Of a stretch of DNA of 64,000 nucleotides, positions 52,811 to 62,776 are shown in pieces (the stretch's first letter is position 1; each line of letters starts with the position of its first letter). A program made the translations under genes and the position numbers. The DNA comes from Paraburkholderia sp. DHOC27 (GTDB lineage Bacteria; Pseudomonadota; Gammaproteobacteria; Burkholderiales; Burkholderiaceae): assembly GCF_003429005.1 (NCBI RefSeq), contig NZ_QVQV01000006.1, positions 434,001 to 498,000 on the forward strand, written 5' to 3'. The notes below the pieces were generated by a model, which worked only from the letters and a program-made list of their open reading frames with translations, was not told the origin of the DNA and searched no databases.

Positions 52811-52996
52811 TTAGAAGTTCTGGTAGTACTGGTAGGGAGTCTGTTGCACGCGGGAGGCTTGCTGCTCGGCACGCTCTTCGAGGTCGATGGGCTGCTTGTC
52901 CCACAGGAGCGACCGGCCGCGGCGCTGTTCCGCCTCGAGGCTGGGCTTTTGTTGCTTCAACTGATTCAGGAACTGCGTGATGTCCGATTGATACAT
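52811..52996 (-). CDS. DUF3460 small protein
   Basis: Small protein of 61 residues, MYQSDITQFLNQLKQQKPSL onwards, rich in Gln/Glu/Arg and predicted helical; the end PYQYYQNF is typical of DUF3460. It is found just upstream of scpA in Burkholderiales and is two bases from scpA here, so the two are coupled. Function unknown. Confidence 0.88.
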   Translation of the reverse strand: MYQSDITQFLNQLKQQKPSLEAEQRRGRSLLWDKQPIDLEERAEQQASRVQQTPYQYYQNF

Positions 52997-53346
52997 GGCT
53001 CAACGTCCGTGATAGAGAAGTGGCGGCAGCGCTGCCGCTAGCGTTGTCCATAATTTTACAGCAAGCGTCGACGGTAGACGAAAACTCGCGGAACTTTGCT
53101 GCGGTGGGTGCGTCCAGGGTGGCGGGCTCCCGGGTCGAGCCGGTTGACCCAACCCGGGGAACAGAAGGCGGGGGCAGACGCAAGACCGAGAGGTGCCGCG
53201 AAGCTGCGTACAACAATTGTGAGATCGTCTCGTTGCGGCTTCTATGTGGTCAAATAGCGAGCTTCAGGGCCGCCGCGGTGGCCGCAGTGGCAATCATTCA
53301 TCAACAACGGCCGCGGAGGTCCTGTTTGGCGGGGTGTGCGATCGAA
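52997..53346. other. Divergent intergenic region DUF3460/tamA
   Basis: About 350 bp without a convincing gene. It should hold the promoters of scpA-DUF3460 (left) and tamA (right). GGAGG at 53315-53319 precedes a TTG at 53326 that is in frame with tamA. Confidence 0.45.
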
Positions 53347-55281
53347 GTGGCGCAGAAACGGCGCGGCAAACAGGATGGACAGCGCGACGACAGCGCGCGT
53401 CTCTGTTCGTGCCGCTCGTGTTGTTCAAGTCGTTCATGCCGCTCCCGCGCGGGGTCCTGCTCAGCCTGCTCATCTCGTTCTCCTTGCCCGTGCCGCGCCG
53501 CCCGTCATGCACCGGCGGCCGCCGCACAGTTACGCGCCTGTCTCACGTTTGTCCTCGTCGCCTTTTGCGCATTTTTTGTTTTGGCGTTCAGCGCGGGTGA
53601 GGCGCGCGCGGCCTACAAGGTGGAGATCCAGAGCGAGCCGCGTTCGGTGCGCAAGCTGCTGGAAGAGCATCTGGATATTGCGCGCTTCGCCAAACGCGAC
53701 GATATCAGCGACGACCAGTTTGGCTTTCTCGTTACCGCTACGCCGCAGCAGGTGCGCGACCTGACTTCGACGGCCGGTTATTTTTCACCCGTGGTGCGCA
53801 CCGATGTCCGCACGGTGGACGGCAAGAAAGTCGTCACGGTGAGCGTCGATCCCGGGCCGCAGACCACGATTTCTTCCATTTCGCTGTCATTCAACGGTCC
53901 GGTGTTGACCGAAGATCCGGCGCAGGAAAATGCCACGCGCTTTGCCTTCTCGTTACATGAAGGCGATCCGTTCTCGCAGTCCGGCTGGGACGACGCGAAA
54001 AACGCGGCCCTCAAGGCACTGCAATCGCGCCGCTACGTGGCCGCGAAGATTTCGCAATCGCGCGCGCTGGTCGATCCGCGTACGCATGAGGCGAAGCTCT
54101 CGGTCACTTTCGAGAGCGGCCCGACCTTCACGATGGGCGCGCTGGAAATCACCGGCACCAAGCGCTATCCCGCGCAGATCGTCGAGAACGTCAATCCGAT
54201 TTCGCTCGGCGCCATCTACGACGTTCAGCGGGTGGCCGAACTGCAGCGTCAGTTGCAGAACACGCCTTACTACGCGAGTGTTGCCATCGACGTGGGCGAT
54301 GATCCCAACAAGCCGCTCGAAACCCCGGTGCGGGTGAAGGTCAGCGAATATCCCTACAACAGCATTCGCGGCGGCGTGGGCTATGCCACGGATACCGGCC
54401 CGCAGGTGCAGGGCAACTACTCGTATCTGAATACCTTCGGCAAGGCTTATCCGTTTACGGTGGGCGGCCGGATCGACCAGATCGAGCAGTTCGGGCAGAT
54501 CCAGTTGTCCATGCCACCCGGGCCGCGCGCATGGACCAACAGCGTGCTGGCCTCCTACAGCACCACCAATGTGTCCGACACCCGCATCTACAGTTTCCGC
54601 GGTGGCGTGCAGACCACCCGTACCTCGCAGTACCTCGACTACGGCTATTCGCTGTTCTATTACGACGACCGGCTCGACCAGAATGCTGTCGGACCGATCA
54701 CCGCCCATGCCATCGTGCCGGCCTGGTCATGGACGCGCCGCAATACCGACGATCCGCTGTTTCCTCGCTCCGGCAACCTGGTCCACGTGGAAGCGGGCTT
54801 TGCCATCAAGGGCATCGCCACGGATCAAACCTTTGGGCGCCTCTACGCCCGTGGTCAGCAGTACTTCCCGATCGGCAAGGCCGACCTCGTGCTGTTCCGC
54901 GCCGAACTGGGCGGCGTGTTCACCTCGGGCGGCACGACCGGCATTCCGGCCTCGCTGCTGTTCCGCGCGGGCGGTTCGAACTCGGTGCGCGGCTACAGCT
55001 ATGAGAGCTTGGGGAACAGCGTCGATGGCTCGGTGTTGCCGACCAAATACCTGATCACCGCGACGAGCGAATACCAGCATTGGTTCACCCACGATTGGGG
55101 CGGCGCCGTGTTCTTCGACATCGGCACCGCCACTGACACATGGGGCGAGAAAGAGTTTTTCCCCGGCGTAGGGTTTGGTGCGCGCTGGCGTAGTCCGGTG
55201 GGGCCGGTGAATGTCGACCTCGCCTACGGGATTCGCAACAAGGACATTCGGCCTTACCTGACGCTGGGTATCGCCTTCTGA
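53347..55281 (+). CDS. tamA: Outer-membrane Omp85 protein TamA
   Basis: Outer-membrane subunit of the TamAB complex that inserts autotransporters and supports lipid transport. The signal peptide core is LTFVLVAFCAFFVLAFSAG with cleavage after ARA; three POTRA domains (about mature residues 1-240) precede a 16-strand barrel containing RAGGSNSVRGYSYESLG and ending in IAF. The start is uncertain: GTG 53347 (644 residues) or TTG 53326 behind GGAGG. The predicted N-terminal 50-60 residues are Cys/Arg/Ser-rich and unlike a normal signal peptide n-region. tamB follows after 50 bp. Confidence 0.88.
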   Translation: MAQKRRGKQDGQRDDSARLCSCRSCCSSRSCRSRAGSCSACSSRSPCPCRAARHAPAAAAQLRACLTFVLVAFCAFFVLAFSAGEARAAYKVEIQSEPRSVRKLLEEHLDIARFAKRDDISDDQFGFLVTATPQQVRDLTSTAGYFSPVVRTDVRTVDGKKVVTVSVDPGPQTTISSISLSFNGPVLTEDPAQENATRFAFSLHEGDPFSQSGWDDAKNAALKALQSRRYVAAKISQSRALVDPRTHEAKLSVTFESGPTFTMGALEITGTKRYPAQIVENVNPISLGAIYDVQRVAELQRQLQNTPYYASVAIDVGDDPNKPLETPVRVKVSEYPYNSIRGGVGYATDTGPQVQGNYSYLNTFGKAYPFTVGGRIDQIEQFGQIQLSMPPGPRAWTNSVLASYSTTNVSDTRIYSFRGGVQTTRTSQYLDYGYSLFYYDDRLDQNAVGPITAHAIVPAWSWTRRNTDDPLFPRSGNLVHVEAGFAIKGIATDQTFGRLYARGQQYFPIGKADLVLFRAELGGVFTSGGTTGIPASLLFRAGGSNSVRGYSYESLGNSVDGSVLPTKYLITATSEYQHWFTHDWGGAVFFDIGTATDTWGEKEFFPGVGFGARWRSPVGPVNVDLAYGIRNKDIRPYLTLGIAF

Positions 55282-55331
55282 TGGTCTTACTGCCTTGATC
55301 GCTTTTACATATTGATTCGCATGGCCCGAGT

Positions 55332-58300
55332 ATGACGACGGATTCTTCCGCCACGCCTCCCCCGCAGCCGCCCGGCGATGCCACGCCGGGTGGCGCCGAG
55401 ACGCCACCGCCGCCGCCACGCCGCAAGCATCGGCTGTGGATGGCGCTGGCGTGGGCGATGGGCGTGCCGGTGCTGCTCGTCGCCCTCGCAGCGGGCGCGT
55501 TGTACGGCGTGGTCGCGACCGAGCGCGGCACCGCCTATGCGTGGCAGACGGCGGTCAAGCTGCTGGGCGGCCGGCTCGCGGGTACGCTCGCAAGCGGCGC
55601 GCTGGCCAACGGCCTGCAGTTGCGCGACGTGGAGTGGCGCAGCCTCGACGGCAGCGGCACCGACATCAAGGTCGACCGGGTAGACGGGCGCTGGGCGGTG
55701 AGCGGACACCCGTGGCGCTTCGTGATCGACTATCTGTACGTCGGCACGGTCGACGCGCGCGTGGGCTCGTCGTCATCGAGCAGCAGCGGGCCGATGAGCT
55801 TGCCGAAAGAGTTGCGTCTGCCGATGCAGATCGACATTCGCGACGTGAAGGTAGACCGCTTGCTGCTGCGTCAGGGCGGCTCGACGGCGGAATATTCGCA
55901 CTTCGTTTTCCACGGGCGCAGCGATGGCCAGCACCACGAAGCCGCCATCGACCAGCTCGATACGCCGTTTGGTTCGGTGACAGCGTCGGCGAAGCTGGAT
56001 GGCGTGCGGCCGTTCCCGCTGACAGGCGATTTTGGCTACGAGGGCAAGGTCAACGCGGAACCGGTGCAGGCCAGCGGCCGACTGAGCGGCACGCTCGAAA
56101 CGCTGATCGCCGAGGTCGACGCGAGCGGCATGAAGCTCGCCGGACACGCACGGGTCGAGGCGACGCCGTTCTCCGAGGTGCCCTTGCAGCGCGCGACGCT
56201 GACCTTCGATCACATCAACCCGCAAGCCTTCGCGCCGGGCGCGCCGCTCGCCGATCTGGCGGTGCGGGCTGAGTTGCAGCCAGTGACGGCGGGTGGGGCG
56301 AGTGGCGCGGGTGGCGCGGCGGCGGCGGGGGCTTCGGCGTCTGCGGCGAGTGGGGTTGCGGTCAACGCGGGTGTTTCCGCGTCTGCGGCGAGCGGGACGG
56401 TGGTCGCTGCGGGGGCGTCGACCTTTACGGCAAATGGGACGACGGTCGACGCAGGCGCTTCGAGAAGCACGGCGAGTCAGACCGAGGCAACTGCGAGTGC
56501 TGTGACCAGCGCGGCCAGTAGCGCGGCGGGGAAAGCAGATCAGGCCACGACGGCTACAGCCTCCGCGAAGTCGGCGGCTGGCTTTGTGGTTGCCGGACAG
56601 GTGTCGATCGTCAACGCAAAACCGGGTGCCATCGACGCGCACCTGCTGCCGTTGATCGAAGCGCATGCCGACGTTCGGCTCGACGCCCACGCCCAGAGCG
56701 TCTCGAATCTGAACCTGCGACTGATCAAGAACGCCACCGTCACCGGGGCGGGCAGTATCTCTGGCAAGCGCGGCCAACTCGATCTGCACGTGGCCGGGCT
56801 CGACCTGAATGCGCTCGAAGCGAGCGTGCGGCCGACCCAGCTCGCGGGCCCCATCGGCATTCGTCTCACCGACGACGTGCAGAGCATCACGCTCGATCTC
56901 GCCGACCCCAAGGCCGCTTTGCGGGCGCAGGGCAAGGTGACGTTCGATCCGGCGCGCATGAGCTTCAGCGATGTCAGGATTACCTCGGGGCGTGGCCGTA
57001 TTGATCTGTCGGGCGCCATCAAGCACGACGCGAGTTCCACCTACAATCTGAAAGCACAACTGACCGATTTCGACCCGCTCAGTTTGACCGCGCAGACGCT
57101 GGCGCGCACGCCAGCGAAGGGCGCGAAGGGCGCGAAGTCTGCAAGAGGCAATGAGGTCGCGAGCGCGGCCAGTTCTGCGAACACCGGGCGCACGGCGAAC
57201 GTCGCCGACACCTCGAATGCCGCGAAAACGACCGACGCTGCGAAAGCAGCCAAGGTCGCAGGTACGGCGAACGGTGCGAGTGCCGTGAGTGCCGTGAGTG
57301 CTTTGAACGCCACGAAGGGCATCAACGGTGCTAGCGCGGCAGACGCGACGAACGAGACAAGTACGGCGAGCACTACCAACGCGACGAACAACTCAAACGC
57401 CGCAGGCTCGGCAAGTGCCGCAAACCCGGCAAGTGGAACCAGCGCCGCAAACATCACGACCGCCTCAAACAGCGCAACCAGATCCACCGCCAAAGGCCGT
57501 CCTCGCCCTCCCGTCACACCAGCGAAACGCCCGGCGACCGCTAGCCCCGCCTCGCCCAACATTCAGGCGCGCGTCACCGCCACCATCACCGCGGCCGGGG
57601 TGCTGGGTCCGACGTTCACCACCAAGGCCGAGTTCAAGCTGGGCGACAGCGTCTACGACAACCTGCCCATGACCGGCAGCGGCGTCATCCAGCTAGCGGG
57701 CACGCGGATTCTGCCGAGCCACGTCAGCCTGCAAGTCGCGGGCAACCAGGTAGATTTGCAAGGCAGCTTTGGCGCGCCGGGCGACCGGCTGCGCTTTCAC
57801 GCCGACGCGCCGCAACTCGACCGCCTCGGTTTCGGTCTGGCTGGCCAGGTCGGAGCGGACGGCGACGTGACAGGCTCGATTGCACACCCGAACGTCACGC
57901 TGAACTACAAGGCCGACAGCGTCGTGTTCGGCGCGACCCGGCTGGGTCACGCGGACGGCCACGCCGAGTTGCGCGACGGCGCCAACGGCGCGCTGGTGTT
58001 CACCACCGATGCCCGCGACCTGAGCACGAATGGCGTCGAGCTGTCGACGCTAAGCGCCCGTCTGAACGGCACGCGGGCCCACCACACGCTGCAGGCGCAG
58101 GCGGTCGGCACGCTGTATCAGCGGCCGCTCGACCTCGCGCTCGCCGCCAACGGCCGCCTCTCGGACACCCCCGCCGGCACGCGCTGGGACGGCACCGTCA
58201 CGCAGTTGCAGAATCGCGGCACACCCGCGCTCAATCTCGAATCGCCGCTCACCATCAGCGCGGGCGCCAACCGGGTGACGCTGGGGGCGACGCGCCTCAC

Positions 58301-60074
58301 GCTGGAAGGTGCGGTGCTCGATCTCAAGTCGTTTGCGCTGGATCACGGCAGCATCCAGTCCGCCGGCAGCTTGACCGACGTGTCGGTGACGCGTCTGATG
58401 GCCCTGCGACAGGAGTTCACTGGCGAACCGCCACCCGTGAAAACCGATCTGGTGTTCGACGGCGACTGGGATTTCTCGCTCGGCAAAACGGCCACCGGGC
58501 ACATCCAGTTGAAGCGGCGCGGCGGAGACGTGACGGTGGAAATTGGCAATGGACTGGCGTCGATGGGCATCACGGCGCTGTCGGCGCGCGCCGACTTCAG
58601 TGGGGGCAACCGTCTGAACGCGACGGTCCACGCGCAGGCGAGCCGGATCGGCGTGATCGACGCCGACGCCCACACCACGCTCGCGATGAACGACGGCGTG
58701 CTCACCGTCAACGACGAGGCACCGGTGACGGGCAACATCAACGCCAGCATGCCTTCGCTCAAGACGACCGGCGGCCTGTTCGGGCCGGGCTACATGCTCG
58801 ACGGTCATCTCGCGCTCAAGCTCGCGCTCGGCGGCACGGTGGCCAAACCGAACCTGTCGGGCTCGCTGCTGGGCGACGGCTTGTCGGTGACGGTGGTCGA
58901 TCAGGGCATCCAGTTGAAGGATGGCGTGATCCGTATCGCGCTGTCGGAAAACCTGGTCGACTTCCAGCAGGTCGAGTTCCACGGCGCGGACGGCACGCTG
59001 CGCGCAACCGGGCAGGTGCGGCTCGACGGCGCCGAGCCCGATCTGACGGCGAGCATCGTGGCCGACAAGCTCGAGCTGTTCGCCTCGCCCGACCGCAAGC
59101 TGTCGCTCTCGGGCAGCGCGACAGTGGCCAACGGCGGTCATCTCGGCGCGATGAACATCAACGGCAAATTCACCGTGGATCACGCGCTCTTCGACATGCC
59201 CGAGCAGGCAGCGCCCGCGCTCGGCGACGACGTGGTGGTGATGCGTCCCAATGGCACCGTGCCCGGCGAAGAGAAGCCCGGCGTGATTGCCGGCAACAAG
59301 CCGGCCAGCCGCTTCTCGCCGCACGCGAGCATCGACATCGACCTGGGCAACGACTTCCGTTTCCGTGGCCAGGGGGCGGACCTCGGCCTGACGGGCACGA
59401 TCACGGCGCTCAGCGCGCCTGACGCGCCGCTGCGCGCAGTGGGCAATGTGCGCATCACGCAGGGATCGACCTACACGGCGTTTGGCCGTAAGCTGAACAT
59501 CGAGAATGGCTTCTTCACGTTCAACGGACCGGTCGCCAATCCGGGTATCAACATTCTCGCCATGCGGCGCAATCAGCAGGTCGAAGCGGGCGTGCAGGTC
59601 ACCGGCACTGTGAATGCGCCGGTCGCCAAGCTCGTCTCGGAGCCGTCCGTGCCGGACAACGAAAAGCTGTCCTGGCTGCTGTTCGGTCACGGCACCGACC
59701 AGGGCAACAACCTCGGTCAGCAAAGCGCCATGACGACCGCGCTCGCGTTGCTCGGCAACACGCAGGGCAAGCGCATTGCGCAGACTTTCGGGCTCGACGA
59801 ATTCTCGATCGGCACCAGCGACGTGGGGCTGACGGATCCCCAGGTGGTGATGGTGTCGAAGGCGATCAACCAGTGGCTGGTGCTGGGTTACGAGCAGGGC
59901 TTGCAGTCGGCGGACAACGCGATCAAGGCAACCATCAACCTCACGCGCTACTGGTCGGTGGTGGCGTATGGCGGAACCTTCCAAGGGATGAATCTGTTCT
60001 ATACCCGGCGCTTCAACAAATGGCCGTGGTTTGGGAAATCAAAGGATCCGGCGACGGACCAGGCGGGCAGCTAG
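55332..60074 (+). CDS. tamB: Translocation and assembly module protein TamB
   Basis: Inner-membrane-anchored, periplasm-spanning bridge of 1580 residues. One transmembrane segment near residues 36-60 (AWAMGVPVLLVALAAGALYG) is followed by long beta-rich AsmA/TamB repeats; the conserved DUF490 domain fills the C-terminal 350 residues, ending TFQGMNLFYTRRFNKWPWFG. Two low-complexity insertions, residues about 317-418 and 594-742, are Ala/Ser/Thr/Asn-rich and lie within otherwise folded repeat sequence. It pairs with TamA encoded just upstream. Confidence 0.93.
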   Translation: MTTDSSATPPPQPPGDATPGGAETPPPPPRRKHRLWMALAWAMGVPVLLVALAAGALYGVVATERGTAYAWQTAVKLLGGRLAGTLASGALANGLQLRDVEWRSLDGSGTDIKVDRVDGRWAVSGHPWRFVIDYLYVGTVDARVGSSSSSSSGPMSLPKELRLPMQIDIRDVKVDRLLLRQGGSTAEYSHFVFHGRSDGQHHEAAIDQLDTPFGSVTASAKLDGVRPFPLTGDFGYEGKVNAEPVQASGRLSGTLETLIAEVDASGMKLAGHARVEATPFSEVPLQRATLTFDHINPQAFAPGAPLADLAVRAELQPVTAGGASGAGGAAAAGASASAASGVAVNAGVSASAASGTVVAAGASTFTANGTTVDAGASRSTASQTEATASAVTSAASSAAGKADQATTATASAKSAAGFVVAGQVSIVNAKPGAIDAHLLPLIEAHADVRLDAHAQSVSNLNLRLIKNATVTGAGSISGKRGQLDLHVAGLDLNALEASVRPTQLAGPIGIRLTDDVQSITLDLADPKAALRAQGKVTFDPARMSFSDVRITSGRGRIDLSGAIKHDASSTYNLKAQLTDFDPLSLTAQTLARTPAKGAKGAKSARGNEVASAASSANTGRTANVADTSNAAKTTDAAKAAKVAGTANGASAVSAVSALNATKGINGASAADATNETSTASTTNATNNSNAAGSASAANPASGTSAANITTASNSATRSTAKGRPRPPVTPAKRPATASPASPNIQARVTATITAAGVLGPTFTTKAEFKLGDSVYDNLPMTGSGVIQLAGTRILPSHVSLQVAGNQVDLQGSFGAPGDRLRFHADAPQLDRLGFGLAGQVGADGDVTGSIAHPNVTLNYKADSVVFGATRLGHADGHAELRDGANGALVFTTDARDLSTNGVELSTLSARLNGTRAHHTLQAQAVGTLYQRPLDLALAANGRLSDTPAGTRWDGTVTQLQNRGTPALNLESPLTISAGANRVTLGATRLTLEGAVLDLKSFALDHGSIQSAGSLTDVSVTRLMALRQEFTGEPPPVKTDLVFDGDWDFSLGKTATGHIQLKRRGGDVTVEIGNGLASMGITALSARADFSGGNRLNATVHAQASRIGVIDADAHTTLAMNDGVLTVNDEAPVTGNINASMPSLKTTGGLFGPGYMLDGHLALKLALGGTVAKPNLSGSLLGDGLSVTVVDQGIQLKDGVIRIALSENLVDFQQVEFHGADGTLRATGQVRLDGAEPDLTASIVADKLELFASPDRKLSLSGSATVANGGHLGAMNINGKFTVDHALFDMPEQAAPALGDDVVVMRPNGTVPGEEKPGVIAGNKPASRFSPHASIDIDLGNDFRFRGQGADLGLTGTITALSAPDAPLRAVGNVRITQGSTYTAFGRKLNIENGFFTFNGPVANPGINILAMRRNQQVEAGVQVTGTVNAPVAKLVSEPSVPDNEKLSWLLFGHGTDQGNNLGQQSAMTTALALLGNTQGKRIAQTFGLDEFSIGTSDVGLTDPQVVMVSKAINQWLVLGYEQGLQSADNAIKATINLTRYWSVVAYGGTFQGMNLFYTRRFNKWPWFGKSKDPATDQAGS

Positions 60075-60112
60075 CCATGCAAAGCATGGTCTGAAACGAG
60101 CGCCCAACAAGC

Positions 60113-60140
60113 AAAAAGCACGTCGCAAGACGTGCTTTTT
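60113..60140. terminator. Bidirectional terminator between tamB and metG
   Basis: AAAAAGCACGTC and GACGTGCTTTTT form a perfect 12-bp stem with a GCAA tetraloop; A- and T-tracts on both sides let it work for both convergent genes. Confidence 0.9.
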
Positions 60141-60179
60141 GTTTTGCTGCGAGCGCCGCTCCGAGGACGGCTAGCGAAC

Positions 60180-62321
60180 TTACTTCACGCGCATGCCCGG
60201 CTTCGCGCCGCTGTCCGGCTCCAGCACGTAAATGCCCGGCTCGGCCTTCTCGTCGGCTGCCGAGGCCGCCAGTACCATCCCTTCGGAGAGGCCGAACTTC
60301 ATCTTGCGCGGCGCGAGATTCGCCACCATCACCGTGAGCTTGCCGACCAGTTGCTCCGGTTGATAAGCCGACTTGATGCCGGAAAACACATTGCGGGTTT
60401 TCTCCTCGCCGACGTCGAGCGTCAGTTGCAGCAGCTTGTCCGACCCTTCGACAGCGCGGCAGTCGACGATCTTCGCGATCCGCAAGTCGATCCTGGCGAA
60501 ATCGTCGATCGAGATGATGCCGGTTGCGTCATCGCTGCTATCGGCGGCGGCAGCGACTTTTGCCTTCGCTTTGGCCTTGGCGTCCGCGGTGACAGCGGGA
60601 GTCGTATTCGTCGCCTGCAACGAGTCGCGGTTGGCGGCGAGCAATGCTTCGATCTGCTTCGGATCGACACGGGTCATCAAATGCTTGTACGCGTTGATTG
60701 GACGCCCGGCACTCAACGGCACCGTCGCATCGGACCACTTGAGCGGCTCGATGGCGAGGAACGCTTCGACCGCTTCGGCCAGTTGCGGCAGCACCGGCTT
60801 CAAGGCGAGCGAGAGCAGACGGAACGCCTCGACGCTCACGCTACAGGTTTCATGCAACGCAACCGCGTTAGCCGGATCTTTTGCCTGATCCCACGGCTTG
60901 GCGGTGTCGACGTAAGCGTTCACCGCGTCGGCCAGCTCCATCGTCTGACGCAGCGCGCGGTTGTATTCGCGTGCCTCGTAGTTGGCCGCAATTTGCGGAA
61001 TCGCCGCCCGCAGCGTGTCGAGCAGCGGGTGATGCATGGCGCTGTCCTGCACGCGGCCCTCGAAACGCTTGATCAGGAAACCTGCCGCACGGCTCGCGAT
61101 GTTCACGTACTTGCCGACGAGGTCGCTGTTCACGCGCGCCTGGAAGTCGTCGAGGTTCAGGTCGAGGTCTTCCATCGTGCTGTTGAGCTTGGCCGCGAAG
61201 TAGTAACGCAGCCACTCCGGATTCAGGCCGGTGTCGATCACGCTTTTGGCGGTGATGAACGTGCCGCGCGACTTGGACATCTTCGCGCCGTCCACCGTGA
61301 GGAAGCCGTGCGCGAACACGTTGGTCGGCGTGCGATGACCCGAGAACTCGAGCATGGCCGGCCAGAACAGCGTGTGGAAGTACAGAATATCCTTGCCGAT
61401 GAAGTGGTACTGCTCGGTCGTCGACCCCTTGCGCACGAAGGCGTCGAAGTCGATGCCGCGCTTTGCCGCGAGATTCTTGAAGCTCGCGTAGTAGCCGACC
61501 GGCGCGTCCAGCCAGACATAGAAGTACTTGCCCGGCGCGCCCGGAATCTCGAAGCCGAAGTACGGCGCGTCGCGCGAGATATCCCAGTCGGCCAGACGTG
61601 CCTCGCCGGCGTCGCCGAGCCACTCGCGCATCTTGTTGGTGGCTTCCGGCTGAGCGAGACCGCCCACCCAGTCACGCAGGAAGTTCTCGCAACGCGGATC
61701 CGACAGACGGAAGAAATAGTGCGTCGAGGTCTTGCGGATCGGCGTGGCGCCCGATACCACCGAATACGGGTTGATCAGATCGGTAGGCTGATAGGTCGAA
61801 CCGCACACTTCGCAGCTATCGCCGTACTGGTCTTTGGCGCCGCACTTCGGGCATTCACCCTTGATGAAGCGGTCCGGCAGGAACATTTCCTTGACCGGGT
61901 CGTACGCCTGTTCGATATCGCGCGCCTCGATCAGGCCGGCGGCCTGCAAGGCGGTATAGACGGATTCGCTCAGCTCGCGATTCTCATCGGAGTCGGTTGA
62001 ATAGTAGTTGTCGAAGGAGATGCCGAAGCTGTCGAAGTCGCGCTTATGTTCCTGCCAGACACGGTCGATCAGCTGCTTCGGCGTAATGCCTTCCTGTTCC
62101 GCGCGCAGCATGATCGGCGTGCCGTGTGTGTCATCAGCACCGACGTAATACACCTCGTGACCGTGCATTCGCAGCGTGCGGACCCAGATGTCCGTCTGGA
62201 TATATTCGACCAGATGGCCAATATGGATTTGCCCATTCGCATACGGAAGGGCCGACGTGACGAGGATCTGGCGACGGCCGGACGGCGCGCCTGCGGAAAG
62301 ACCGGTTGCGGGTGCTGACAT
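60180..62321 (-). CDS. metG: Methionyl-tRNA synthetase MetG
   Basis: Class-I aminoacyl-tRNA synthetase of 713 residues. HIGH motif at residues 33-36 in GQIHIGHLVEY, the zinc knuckle CPKCGAKDQYGDSCEVC, the KMSKS motif in GAKMSKSRGTFI, and a C-terminal EMAP/tRNA-binding domain from about residue 605 (FARIDLRIAKIVDC). A Lys/Ala-rich linker (KAKAKAKVAAAAD) precedes that domain. Its neighbour further right is apbC, a conserved pairing. Confidence 0.96.
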   Translation of the reverse strand: MSAPATGLSAGAPSGRRQILVTSALPYANGQIHIGHLVEYIQTDIWVRTLRMHGHEVYYVGADDTHGTPIMLRAEQEGITPKQLIDRVWQEHKRDFDSFGISFDNYYSTDSDENRELSESVYTALQAAGLIEARDIEQAYDPVKEMFLPDRFIKGECPKCGAKDQYGDSCEVCGSTYQPTDLINPYSVVSGATPIRKTSTHYFFRLSDPRCENFLRDWVGGLAQPEATNKMREWLGDAGEARLADWDISRDAPYFGFEIPGAPGKYFYVWLDAPVGYYASFKNLAAKRGIDFDAFVRKGSTTEQYHFIGKDILYFHTLFWPAMLEFSGHRTPTNVFAHGFLTVDGAKMSKSRGTFITAKSVIDTGLNPEWLRYYFAAKLNSTMEDLDLNLDDFQARVNSDLVGKYVNIASRAAGFLIKRFEGRVQDSAMHHPLLDTLRAAIPQIAANYEAREYNRALRQTMELADAVNAYVDTAKPWDQAKDPANAVALHETCSVSVEAFRLLSLALKPVLPQLAEAVEAFLAIEPLKWSDATVPLSAGRPINAYKHLMTRVDPKQIEALLAANRDSLQATNTTPAVTADAKAKAKAKVAAAADSSDDATGIISIDDFARIDLRIAKIVDCRAVEGSDKLLQLTLDVGEEKTRNVFSGIKSAYQPEQLVGKLTVMVANLAPRKMKFGLSEGMVLAASAADEKAEPGIYVLEPDSGAKPGMRVK

Positions 62322-62480
62322 AGGGTATCTGAGGGCTGGCGAAGAGACGAAACTTCGATTCTAGCAGGGGCGGCAACGCCGGGCGGGATGCCGCATGCGC
62401 GCTTTGTGATGTCTGGATGACACTTGGGGTGATGCCCAGCGGAGCGGGGACTCTACCGGTTGGTGCGCTGAACCGGCACC

Positions 62481-62507
62481 AAAAAAAACCGGGGCTATGG
62501 GCCCCGG
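62481..62507 (-). terminator. Rho-independent terminator of the OmpA-like gene
   Basis: On the minus strand CCGGGGC and GCCCCGG form a 7-bp stem with a 5-base loop followed by eight T residues. It lies about 270 bp past the stop of the OmpA-like gene, upstream of metG. Confidence 0.85.
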
Positions 62508-62591
62508 AGCAACAACGACAAGAGGAGAATGGTGCCGCGGCGGCATAACCAGCCACGTACCGTAAAGATGGACAGCGGAATTTCGAGAGAG

Positions 62592-62609
62592 TTCGAAAAA
62601 TTTTTCGAA
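62592..62609. repeat. 18-bp perfect palindrome
   Basis: TTCGAAAAATTTTTCGAA is fully self-complementary, with an A5T5 centre that would be bent or narrow-grooved. It lies between the OmpA-like gene stop and its terminator. It may be a protein-binding site or part of the 3' untranslated region. Confidence 0.7.
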
Positions 62610-62776
62610 TCGTTCGCTGCGCGCTGTCGGGCGGTTGCCGAGCACTCAGCTGGTCGGTTACCCAGACGGTTACCACTCAGTTACCAGACGCACGCCGCAT
62701 ATTTTCCCGCCGCCAGGTCGAAGGGCACGCAGCCCTCCGACCCTCACTTCACACCATTGCTCCTGCCAGTTCGTGC

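Larger units (their letters stand above)
62322..62776. other. Intergenic region metG/OmpA-like gene
   Basis: About 455 bp without a gene. It contains the metG promoter region, a minus-strand terminator at 62481-62507 and an 18-bp perfect palindrome at 62592-62609. Nothing else recognised. Confidence 0.6.

Noticed and set aside
51936..53216. 426-codon form of scpA
   Set aside because: The extension runs across the DUF3460 gene; GTG 52808 gives the normal ScpA length and tight spacing.
53244..53600. Frame with a signal-peptide-like stretch overlapping the tamA 5' end
   Set aside because: It stops without any domain, and the tamA frame has its own good signal peptide; hydrophobicity in the shifted frame is a common effect of GC-rich codons. 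Kept only as a start-site question.
58050..59984. 644-codon minus-strand frame opposite tamB
   Set aside because: Antisense artefact with low-complexity Arg/His/Val/Glu content and no domain; tamB is well supported.
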